Shown: piece by piece, positions 1 to 6,337 of the stretch
Layout of the letters: each line of letters begins with the position of its first letter
Numbering within the stretch: position 1 is the stretch's first letter
From: Chloroflexota bacterium
Lineage (GTDB): Bacteria > Chloroflexota > Dehalococcoidia > UBA2979
Length of the DNA: 8,452 nucleotides
NCBI GenBank assembly: GCA_016875695.1
Contig: VGPB01000078.1
Span: forward strand, 1-8,452
Direction of reading: 5' to 3'
The notes under the pieces: model-generated
The model's input: only the letters and a program-made list of their open reading frames with translations
Told to the model about the DNA's origin: nothing
Databases searched by the model: none
Translations under genes and position numbers: made by a program

Positions 1-642
1 CTAGTTCGCCATCCCCGGCGCGGCCCAGCGCTCCAGCGCCGCTTCGGCCGCGCCCGCGTACGCGTGCTTCACCGCGTGGCGCAGCAGTGGCATCGCCAGC
101 TCCAGCCGCCGCCCGGCGTCGAGCGTCTCCAGCACCTGCTGCGCCTCGTCGCGCTCCGCGTCGGCGAGCGCCCCGATGCGATCCGCGATCGCGCCGGCGC
201 CCGCCGGCAGCTGCGGGTCGCGCTCGTACTCGCCGTTCGCGGTCGCGCGCAGCCGCCGCAGCAGCGCCAGCTCCGTCCTCGCCTGCTCGAGCAGCGCCTC
301 GTCCGCCGCGCCCGCGTCCGCCAGCCACTCCACGTCCGCCCACGGGTACGGGCGGTCATCGTGTAGCGCGACGATGTGGAAGCGCCGCACGCCGACGGCC
401 CGCACATGGATGCGCTCGCCGCTGCCCGGCAGCACCGACGTGATGCGCGCGCTCGTGCCGACCTCGAACGGCACCGCCGGGCCGCCGACCTCCTCGCCCT
501 CGCGGATCAGCACCACGCCGAAGGGCGTCGCATGCTCAAGGCATTCCGCGACGAGTTGCCGGTAGCGCGGCTCGAAGACCTGCAGATGGATCGGCATCGC
601 CGGGAACAGCACCGTGTGCAACGGGAACAGCCGCAGCTCCAT
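1..642 (-). CDS. Lon substrate-binding (LON N-terminal) domain protein
   Basis: A 213-residue protein made only of the domain that forms the N-terminus of Lon proteases. No AAA+ ATPase or Ser-Lys protease part follows, so it is a stand-alone LON domain protein whose role is probably protein binding; the exact function is unknown for the family. The N-terminus shows the hallmark: FPL at residues 6-8, VLFP at 11-14, MP at 16-17 and FEPRYR at 23-28. A beta-rich part (VGTSARITSVLPG, then IHVRAVGVRRF) and an Ala/Glu/Arg-rich helical C-terminus follow. Its length matches stand-alone members (about 200-220 residues). The ATG at 642 overlaps the TGA of the upstream gene in a TGATG junction and is preceded by a G-rich stretch, which fixes the start and implies translational coupling. 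It ends in TAG at the very edge of the window. Domain assignment is firm; physiological role is open. Confidence 0.92.
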   Translation of the reverse strand: MELRLFPLHTVLFPAMPIHLQVFEPRYRQLVAECLEHATPFGVVLIREGEEVGGPAVPFEVGTSARITSVLPGSGERIHVRAVGVRRFHIVALHDDRPYPWADVEWLADAGAADEALLEQARTELALLRRLRATANGEYERDPQLPAGAGAIADRIGALADAERDEAQQVLETLDAGRRLELAMPLLRHAVKHAYAGAAEAALERWAAPGMAN

Positions 643-1007
643 CACCACCCCCGCCACAGCAGCGCCAGCACGAGCGCCGCCGTCACCGCGAGCGTCCCGA
701 GCGCGCCCGCCATCACCAGCCGCGCCCGCAGCGGCGCCTCCACTGTGCGACCGTCCACGCGGCGGCCGTCCCACCCGCCGTCGATGAGCGCGCACAGCGG
801 CTCCGCCTGCAGCCCCGGGTACGCGCGCGACCCGAACCCGAACGCGCGCGCGTCTTCCAACTCCACCGCCGCCTCGATCCCTGCCGCCTCGATCCCTGCC
901 GCCTCGATCCCTGCCGCCTCGAGCAGCGCGCGCCAGCGTGCCGCCGTCTCGTCGCTCGCCGCGACCGCGAAGCGCTGCAACCCCACATGCCGGGATACGC
1001 GCGTCAT
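642..1007 (-). CDS. Small membrane-anchored protein with DUF2007-like region
   Basis: A 121-residue protein. Residues 11-50 (QRFAVAASDETAARWRALLEAAGIEA) resemble the DUF2007 'putative signal-transducing' fold, in which a LEAAGI helix follows a first beta strand. The C-terminal 24 or so residues (LVMAGALGTLAVTAALVLAL, then LWRGW) form one clear transmembrane helix, so the soluble part is probably cytoplasmic and tethered to the membrane. The AAGIE segment is repeated three times (residues 31-46) by a perfect 15-bp tandem repeat, lengthening a conserved motif. The start is the ATG at 1007, 119 bp after nuoG; a GTG six codons further in is an alternative. The stop overlaps the LON gene start, so the two are likely cotranslated. 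The DUF2007 match is from pattern recognition and moderate only; the function is unknown. Confidence 0.72.
   Translation of the reverse strand: MTRVSRHVGLQRFAVAASDETAARWRALLEAAGIEAAGIEAAGIEAAVELEDARAFGFGSRAYPGLQAEPLCALIDGGWDGRRVDGRTVEAPLRARLVMAGALGTLAVTAALVLALLWRGW
871..922. repeat. 15-bp in-frame tandem repeat, about 3.5 copies
   Basis: Three perfect copies of GCCTCGATCCCTGCC lie head to tail at 871-885, 886-900 and 901-915, followed by the first 7 bases of a fourth. The period is a multiple of three, so copy-number changes alter protein length without shifting the frame. On the minus strand each unit encodes A-A-G-I-E. Confidence 0.97.
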
Positions 1008-1126
1008 CGTCCCGGCTCGATCCTGGCACCGTGCACCGCGCGCCTCGCCGCGCTCGGAAGGCGGGCAGCGCGGGGGGCGCGGCCGCTCGTACGGCGCAGG
1101 GCCGCGTGGGCGGGTTCCGCAGTCCG

Positions 1127-3679
1127 CTACGCCGGTTGCGGCACCGCCACGCGCACGAACGCCGGCGCCGTGGCGCCACCATCGTCGAGCGGCAGCATGC
1201 GCAACGCGGCCCCGCCGGCGTAGTACTGCGGCACGAACACCGAGCCCGCTGCCACGCCGTCGTCCACGCGCACCGCGATGCGTACCTCGGCCCCGCCCGC
1301 CGACAGCACCACCGCGTCGCCCGTGCGCAGGTCCAGGCGCTCCGCGTCCGCGGGATGCATCACCACCGCTTCTTCGCGGTGCAGCTTGTCTGCCTCCGCC
1401 GAGCGGATCGACGCGCCATCCCACGACGTGTAGAGCGTGCGCCCGACGGTGAGGCGCAGCCCCTCGCCCGGCTGCGCTTCCCCCTCGTCGCGGCGCGCCT
1501 CCCGCTCCCCCTCGCTCCGCAAGGGGAAAGGGGGCCGAGGGGTGAGGGTCTCCGCCGCCAGCGCCCGTGTGCGCCCCGACTGCAGCGCGCCGTACTCGAC
1601 GTAGCCCGGCACGCGCGTGCGCGCCTCCGCCATCACCTCGGCCGCCCCCGCGTACGCGAACGGCGCGCCGAGCGCGCTCGCCAGCGCGCCGAGCACGCCG
1701 AGCCCGCTGCGCGCCTCGCGCAGCGGCGCGCCCGCCGGCCGCTGCCGCACGACGCGCCGGTCCGCCGTCGTGATCGTCCCGTCCTCCGTGAAGAACGGCC
1801 CCTCTGCGAGCACCACGTGCGCGCGCTCCGCGGTCGTCGAGCGCACCGCGTCGATCACGACGAGCGCATCGAGTCCGTCGAGCGCCGCCTCGATTGCGCT
1901 CGTCCCGCCCGCGTTGAGCAGCGGGTTTTCGGCGTGGATCAGCAGCCCGCGGATGCGCCCCGCGCGCGCGCCCTCGATGATCCCCGCGAAGTCGAGTCCC
2001 CCCTCGCCCGGCCTGATGCCCATGTCGCTCACGCCGTTGACGTTTGCGTCGGTCGGCAGGTAGTGCAGCGCCTGCGCGGCGACGCCGCCGCGCATCGCGA
2101 TGGCGACGGCCGCGCACGCGCGCGCCTGCGCCTCCGCGTCCGTCACGCCCAGCGGGTGCGGCGCGAACACCACCGCCACGCGCTGCTCGCCATCGGCGCG
2201 CGCCGCCTGCAGTGCCGCGTGCAATTCTGGCCCCGCGAGCGCGTGCACCGCCGCCGCCTCGCCGCCCGGCGCCGGCCGCACCCATTCCGTCGCGAACGGC
2301 ACGAGCTCGCCCCAGCGCGCGCTCACCAGGATCAGCCGCGCACCCCGTCGCACCACCGCATCCTTCACGCGCAGCGCCGCCACCGGGTGCGATTCCTCGA
2401 GGTCGCCCGCGACCACCACGATCACGTCCGCCTGCGCCAGGTCCGTCAGGCTCGACGGCAGCCGCTCGACGCCCAGCGTCTCGCGCAGCGCGGCCGTCAC
2501 CGCGCGGTGGAGTGCGCCCTGCGCGAAGTCTACGTGCGGCGTCCCGATCACCTCGCGCGCGAGCTGCGCGAGCACGTACGCCTCCTCGTTCGTCGCCAGC
2601 GGCGAGCCGAGCACTGCGATCGCGCCGCCCCCGTGCGCGCTGCGCATGTCGTCCAGCGCCCGCGCGGCCTCGGCGACCGCGTCGTCGAAGCTCGCCGGCA
2701 GCAGCCGCTCGCCGCGGCGCACCAGCGAGCGGCTCAGCCGCTCGCGGTCGCTCACCGCGTCGTAGTGGAAGCGCCCGCGCACGCAGATCTGGTCGTTCGA
2801 GACCGAGTTCAGGCGGTCCGGCCGCACGATCACCGGCCGCACGCCCGCCATCCCCGCCGCGCTCGTTGTGCCGTACGAGATCGTGCACCCGACGGCGCAA
2901 CTATTGCACGCGGAGTTCGTCCACTCCTCGGCGAGCGCCACCCACTTGTTCGGCTGTTCCATCAGCGTCGCCGTCGGGCACACGTCGATGCACGCGCCGC
3001 AGAAGTCGCAGTTCGACTCGTGCACCGGCCCGCCCGTGCCGAACGCGATCGCCGTGCGCGACCCCTTGCCCGCGAGCGTGATCGCGCCCGTGTGCCGCAG
3101 GTCGGCGCATGCGCGCACGCAACGCGTGCAGATGATGCACATCTGCGGATCGAACTCCAGGAACGGGTTCGCGCGGTCCGGCTCTGGCGCCGGCGACTCG
3201 TAGTATGAGCGGTCCTCGCCCACCCACGGCTCCTCGAACTCGCCCATGTCGATGAGCTCCGTCGAGGTTTGCAGCTCGCAGCGGTAGTTCTTAGAGCACG
3301 TCAGGCAGCGGTGCGTCACCACGTCGTCGCGCAGGCAGATCTCGCCCGGCTGGCAGTGTACACGGCGGTGGCACGTCAGGCAGCGGTCCGGATGGTTCGC
3401 CATGATCAGCGACATCACGCCCTGCCGCGCGCGCTTCACCTCGGGCGTCTCGGTGCGCACCACCATCCCCGGTGCCACTTGCGCCGTGCACGACAGCTGG
3501 ATCGGCGTCGGCCGCGCCCCCTCGATCTCCACGAGGCACGTGCGGCAGCCCGCGTACGGGTCCAGTCCGTCGATGTAGCACAGGTTCGTGATGCGCACGC
3601 CCTGCTCCTTGATCACCTCCACCAGCCGGCGGCCGTCCTGCGCCTCCACCGCCACGCCGTTGATCGTGATCATCGCCAC
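1127..3679 (-). CDS. nuoG: NADH-quinone oxidoreductase subunit G-like iron-sulfur/molybdopterin-fold protein
   Basis: An 850-residue electron-transfer subunit of the NuoG/FdhA type, acting on the cytoplasmic side of complex I or a related NADH/formate-type enzyme. Visible modules are: a [2Fe-2S] ferredoxin domain (C34, C45, C48, C64); the NuoG His-Cys motif HPDRCLTCHRRVHC (H96, C100, C103, C109); a second similar motif CLTCSKNYRCELQ (C125, C128, C134); two [4Fe-4S] motifs (C181/184/187/191 and C224/227/230/234); and a fourth cluster site at the entry of the molybdopterin fold (C258, C261, C265, C299). The molybdopterin-fold core and the C-terminal dinucleotide-binding-like domain follow. I see no Cys or Sec in the position expected for a formate dehydrogenase active site, so it is probably non-catalytic, as in NuoG. 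An Arg/Pro/Glu-rich insert near residues 710-738 comes from a palindromic repeat. The GTG at 3679 lies 6 bases after GGGGAG; an ATG at 3673 is possible. It follows nuoI by 48 bp. An FdhA-like role is the alternative. Confidence 0.88.
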   Translation of the reverse strand: MAMITINGVAVEAQDGRRLVEVIKEQGVRITNLCYIDGLDPYAGCRTCLVEIEGARPTPIQLSCTAQVAPGMVVRTETPEVKRARQGVMSLIMANHPDRCLTCHRRVHCQPGEICLRDDVVTHRCLTCSKNYRCELQTSTELIDMGEFEEPWVGEDRSYYESPAPEPDRANPFLEFDPQMCIICTRCVRACADLRHTGAITLAGKGSRTAIAFGTGGPVHESNCDFCGACIDVCPTATLMEQPNKWVALAEEWTNSACNSCAVGCTISYGTTSAAGMAGVRPVIVRPDRLNSVSNDQICVRGRFHYDAVSDRERLSRSLVRRGERLLPASFDDAVAEAARALDDMRSAHGGGAIAVLGSPLATNEEAYVLAQLAREVIGTPHVDFAQGALHRAVTAALRETLGVERLPSSLTDLAQADVIVVVAGDLEESHPVAALRVKDAVVRRGARLILVSARWGELVPFATEWVRPAPGGEAAAVHALAGPELHAALQAARADGEQRVAVVFAPHPLGVTDAEAQARACAAVAIAMRGGVAAQALHYLPTDANVNGVSDMGIRPGEGGLDFAGIIEGARAGRIRGLLIHAENPLLNAGGTSAIEAALDGLDALVVIDAVRSTTAERAHVVLAEGPFFTEDGTITTADRRVVRQRPAGAPLREARSGLGVLGALASALGAPFAYAGAAEVMAEARTRVPGYVEYGALQSGRTRALAAETLTPRPPFPLRSEGEREARRDEGEAQPGEGLRLTVGRTLYTSWDGASIRSAEADKLHREEAVVMHPADAERLDLRTGDAVVLSAGGAEVRIAVRVDDGVAAGSVFVPQYYAGGAALRMLPLDDGGATAPAFVRVAVPQPA
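1507..1549. repeat. GC-rich dispersed palindromic repeat, copy inside nuoG
   Basis: This 43-bp stretch matches the copy at 5151-5193: the 28 bases on the right differ at only two positions, and the left arm aligns after a one-base gap. Here it is read in frame in nuoG as LTPRPPFPLRSEGE. Its type (runs of C and G around GGTGAGGGT) resembles the REP-like elements common in GC-rich genomes. The hairpin is more decayed than in the other copy. Confidence 0.75.
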
Positions 3680-3685
3680 GCCGGG

Positions 3686-3691
3686 CTCCCC
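3686..3691 (-). promoter_or_regulatory. Ribosome binding site that favours the GTG start of nuoG
   Basis: GGGGAG on the minus strand lies 6 bases before GTG (3679) and 12 before ATG (3673). Normal spacing therefore favours the GTG. Confidence 0.55.
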
Positions 3692-3727
3692 GCTAGCGCG
3701 CCGCGACGCAGCGCGCGCGTCCGTCTG

Positions 3728-4279
3728 CTACTGATCGCTTCGGCTCGGCAGGTGCTGGGGCCCGAACGGCCCGTCCACGCCCTGCACCGGCACGCGGCTG
3801 CGCGCCGTCGGCATCTCCGTCGGCAGCGGCTGCCGTGCCTGCTCCTGCCCGTTCGGGTACCGCCCATCCGTGCGCTGCAGGTACGCCTGCGCCTCCCGCG
3901 TCAGCGCCTCGCGATCGCGATACATGTGCTCGAACACGTACACCGCGTCGTCGTAGCGCCCGCCCGCCTGGATCGCCTGGTACGGACACGCCTCCGTGCA
4001 TAGCCCGCAGTACATGCAGATGCGGAAGTCGATCTCGTACCGGTCGATGCTCAGCGTGCCGTCCGCACGCGGCGACGTCTGCACCAGGATGCAACCGTCC
4101 GGGCACGCCTGCGCGCATGTCGAGCAGCCCGTGCAGCGCTCCTCGAACCACAGCAGGTTCGTGCGCGCGCGCACCGGTACTCGGCGCGCCTCCTCCGGGT
4201 AGCTCACCGTCACCGGCGGCTTGAAGATGTGCTTGAACGTAACGAGCAGCCCGCGCGCGATGCCGATGCCGTACGCCAC
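3728..4279 (-). CDS. nuoI: NADH-quinone oxidoreductase subunit I (two [4Fe-4S] ferredoxin subunit)
   Basis: A 183-residue subunit that carries the two tetranuclear clusters passing electrons from the NuoG side towards quinone in complex I. The N-terminus (GIARGLLVTFKHIFKPPVTV, then SYPEE) is the amphipathic membrane-contacting helix and the VTVxYP signature of NuoI. Two ferredoxin motifs follow: CTGCSTCAQACP (C49, C52, C55, C59) and CMYCGLCTEACP (C88, C91, C94, C98). An extra Cys sits at 63, just after the first motif. The C-terminal 70 or so residues are hydrophilic and rich in Pro and Gln, longer than in minimal NuoI. I chose the GTG at 4279 because GGAGG (4284-4288) precedes it by four bases and the family signature begins right there; the frame stays open to an ATG at 4351, but those extra residues look non-coding. 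nuoG follows 48 bp downstream; no other nuo gene is in the window. Confidence 0.9.
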   Translation of the reverse strand: MAYGIGIARGLLVTFKHIFKPPVTVSYPEEARRVPVRARTNLLWFEERCTGCSTCAQACPDGCILVQTSPRADGTLSIDRYEIDFRICMYCGLCTEACPYQAIQAGGRYDDAVYVFEHMYRDREALTREAQAYLQRTDGRYPNGQEQARQPLPTEMPTARSRVPVQGVDGPFGPQHLPSRSDQ

Positions 4280-4418
4280 GCCGCCTCCGCCCCGCGTTCC
4301 GCCCGGGCACCCGCGTCTCGTCGTTGCCGAGCATAGTCGCGCCGCCGCCAACGGGCACCGTCCGGGACGCCGGCCGCATCCGGGGGAATGGTAGCACAGC
4401 GCACCCGGCGGACCCCGG
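4280..4418. other. Intergenic gap upstream of nuoI
   Basis: This 139-bp gap is the largest spacer in the window and separates the damaged hydrolase gene from nuoI. It is the most natural place for a nuoI-nuoG promoter. The best -10-like hexamer I see on the minus strand is TACCAT at 4393-4388, preceded by TGTGC, but there is no acceptable -35 box, so I do not call a promoter. No strong hairpin followed by a T run is present. Confidence 0.4.
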
Positions 4419-5139
4419 CTACCCCTCGTAGCGCCCGAAGTTCTGCGCGAGCTCCACGCCGGCGGCAGCCGCCCGCCTCAGGCACCGGGTCCGGGTAATG
4501 CGTCACCAGCACGCGTGTCGCTGCGGGCAGCCGCGCGCGCAGCGCCGCAGATCGTTCCACTCGAAGTGCCCGCTCGCGCGGTCCGTGGCGCATTCCGCGA
4601 TGAGCAGCCCGGCGCCCGCAACCAGCCGATCCACCGCCGCGCAGTCGCGCGTGTCGCCCGTGTACGCTAGCACCGCGCCGCCCGCCGCGCGCACGCGGTA
4701 GTCGAGCGCCACCAGCTCCGCGTCGTGCTCCAGCTTCACGCACTCGACGCGCCACGGGCCTCGCTCGAGCGCGTCGCCGTCGTGCAGTTCGTGCCAATCG
4801 AGCGCAGCGTCGCCACGCTCCGGCAGCCGCGTCGAAGTGCCGACGATGGCCCGCAGCCGCTCGTACATGCCGGGCGGCGCGCCGACCAGCGGCGGCGCAC
4901 TCCGCTCCGCGTGTGTCCGCTTCATGTCGAGCAGCAGCAGGTCCATCCCGCCGATGTGGTCCGAGTGCGCATGCGTCAGCAGCACCAGCTCGATCGCGCT
5001 GGACGCCACGCCGAGCTTGAACAGGTGTACGAGCGTCTGCGGCGGGCAGTCGAGCAGCACCTGCCCGTCGACGAGGAACCCGCTCCAGTACCGCCCATGC
5101 AAGTATGCGCTCCCCCGATCCCAGGCAGTCGACGCGCAT
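4419..5139 (-). pseudogene. Metallo-beta-lactamase-fold hydrolase (RNase Z/PhnP-like), frameshifted
   Basis: The pieces, in order, give an MBL-fold metallohydrolase of about 240 residues. The ATG at 5139 opens with MRVDCLGSG, the usual first strand. One surplus G in the run at 5112-5116 breaks the frame, which resumes as SAYLHGRYWSGFLVDG. The metal site THAHSDHIGG follows, then a His in VKLEHDAEL and an Asp in AYTGDTRDC. The frame breaks again within 4531-4550 (one base short) and continues as LRARLPAATRVLVTHYPDP, supplying the late His-containing strand. A third break near 4476-4486 leads into AAAGVELAQNFGRYEG and the TAG at 4419. All the expected metal ligands can be read once the shifts are allowed. 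The substrate is unknown (RNA, phosphodiester or cyclic phosphate are known in the superfamily). It may be a decayed gene, or a working gene with sequence errors. Confidence 0.72.
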
Positions 5140-5145
5140 CGCCCG

Positions 5146-6309
5146 CTACGCTCCTCTCGCCCCGCAGGGGAGAGGGGGCCGGGGGGTGAGGGTGCCCCCA
5201 GCTCGCCGTAGAACGCGTCGAGTCGCGCCACCGCCGCGCTCCAGTCGTAGCGCGCGCACACCCGCGCGCGCCCCGCCGCGCCCAGCCGCGCCGGGAGCGC
5301 GTCGTTCTCGAGCGCCCGCACCAGCTGCTCGGGGAAGCGCTCCGCCGTGTCGCCGAGTAGCAGGTCGCGTTCCGGTGCCACCTCCAGGCCCTCCGCCCCC
5401 ACCGTCGTCGAGACCACCGCCTTGCCCAGCGCCATCGCCTCTAGCACCTTCAGCCGCGTCCCGCCCCCCCGAGCGCAGCGGCGCGATGATCGCGCGCGCA
5501 CGCCGCAGCTCTGGCCGCAGGTCCGGCACCGCCCCCGCGAAGCGCATCGCCGTGCTCTCCAACGCGCGCACGAGCTCCGGCGGCGAATAGCCGACCACCG
5601 CCAGGCGTGCGTCCGGCCGCGCGCACCGCACCAGCGGGAACACCTCGCGCAGGAAGTACTGCAGCGCTTCCTGGTTCGGGTAGTAATGGTTCGAGCCCGA
5701 GAACGCGATCAGCCCTGGCTCGCCGAGCTCGCCGCCGCCGCCCGGCGCGGACTGCTCCGTGTCCACCGCGTTAGGCACCACCGCGACGCGTGCAGCCGGC
5801 GCCGCCCCGCGCACGAACGTCGCGTCTCGCTCCGACGTCACCACCACGCCCGCGGCGCGCCGCCACGCCGCCTGCTCTTCGCGCCGCAGCTTCACGTACT
5901 CGAGGTAGTTGTGCACCCCGCGCAGCCCGCGCTCGCCCGACTCGTACATCCGCCGCCGCAGCTCGTACTCGATGTTGTGCTCGTCGAGCACCACCGTCGC
6001 CCCGGGCGGAAAGCGGTAGTACGCTATCATCGCGAACTCGACCTGGATCACGTCTACGCGACCGCGCGCGTCATGCGGTCGAGTGCTCCCTGCAGCGCCG
6101 GGTGCACATGCGTCGCACGCTCGAACGACCACGTGGACGCGCCGGCCGTACGCGCTCGTCGCCGCGAGCTGCACGTCGATCCACTGTGTCTGGTCCGGGG
6201 ATAGCAACGCCAGCAGCGCCACCTCGTAGCGCCGCGCCAGGCGCTGCATCAACCCGTGCATGCGTGCCGCGCCGCCCCACATCAGCGGGCTCGCCAGCGC
6301 AGGCGCCAC
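5146..6309 (-). pseudogene. GT-B fold glycosyltransferase (GT4/GT1-like), frameshifted
   Basis: A glycosyltransferase that would transfer a sugar from a nucleotide donor, probably in polysaccharide or glycolipid synthesis. The N-terminal half shows APALASPLMWGGAARMHGL, then VVLDEHNIEYELRRR, VVTSERDA and VVPNAVDTE. The donor-binding half follows (IAFSGSNHYYPNQEAL, then ARLAVVGY and RARAIIAPLRSGG). There the frame breaks at seven G residues (5464-5470); with six, it reads on as GGGTRLKVLEAMALGKAVVS and TTVGAEGLEV, the expected motif. A second, compensating pair of shifts lies near 6125-6150 and 6055-6070: between them the family-like text WSFERATHVHPALQGALDRM is in another frame. The only standard start is GTG at 6309, yet RILF, which belongs to the first strand, is encoded just upstream without a start codon. 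The 3' end runs into a palindromic repeat; a stop at 5146 fits if one more base is missing near 5195-5199. Fold is firm; donor and acceptor are unknown. Confidence 0.78.
5151..5193. repeat. GC-rich dispersed palindromic repeat, copy at glycosyltransferase 3' end
   Basis: This is the cleaner of two related copies in the window (the other is at 1507-1549). CCTCTC(G)CCCC and GGGGAGAGG (5153-5173) can pair around a GCA loop, and a G-rich tail ending GGTGAGGGT follows. It lies between the last glycosyltransferase motif and the start of the hydrolase. In one minus-strand frame it reads LTPRPPLPCGARG, the same peptide flavour as in nuoG. Confidence 0.78.
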
Positions 6310-6337
6310 GAACAGGATGCGCGCGCCGCTCGCTCGC

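Noticed and set aside
1040..1085. A third copy of the palindromic repeat between nuoG and the DUF2007-like gene
   Set aside because: The minus-strand reading PRPPRCPPSERGE is suggestive, but the bases do not align well enough with the two other copies.
642..2900. A 752-codon minus-strand open frame that ends at 642
   Set aside because: Only its last 121 residues look like protein; the rest is an out-of-frame reading of nuoG, so the gene was shortened to start at 1007.
938..3208. A 756-codon open frame on the plus strand opposite nuoG
   Set aside because: Its translation is a low-complexity Arg/Ala/His/Pro mix with no family motif, and it lies antisense to a fully conserved NuoG; it follows from GC-rich codon bias.
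3690..3720. A GCGCGC hairpin between nuoI and nuoG as terminator or attenuator
   Set aside because: The six-base arms are expected by chance at this GC content and no T run follows.
4388..4393. A -10 box (TACCAT) for a nuoI promoter
   Set aside because: It matches only four of six consensus positions and has no -35 partner at 16-18 bp.
4503..5501. A fusion of glycosyltransferase C-terminus and MBL hydrolase
   Set aside because: The hydrolase has its own ATG and first strand at 5139 in another frame; the fusion arises from a one-base shift in a G run.
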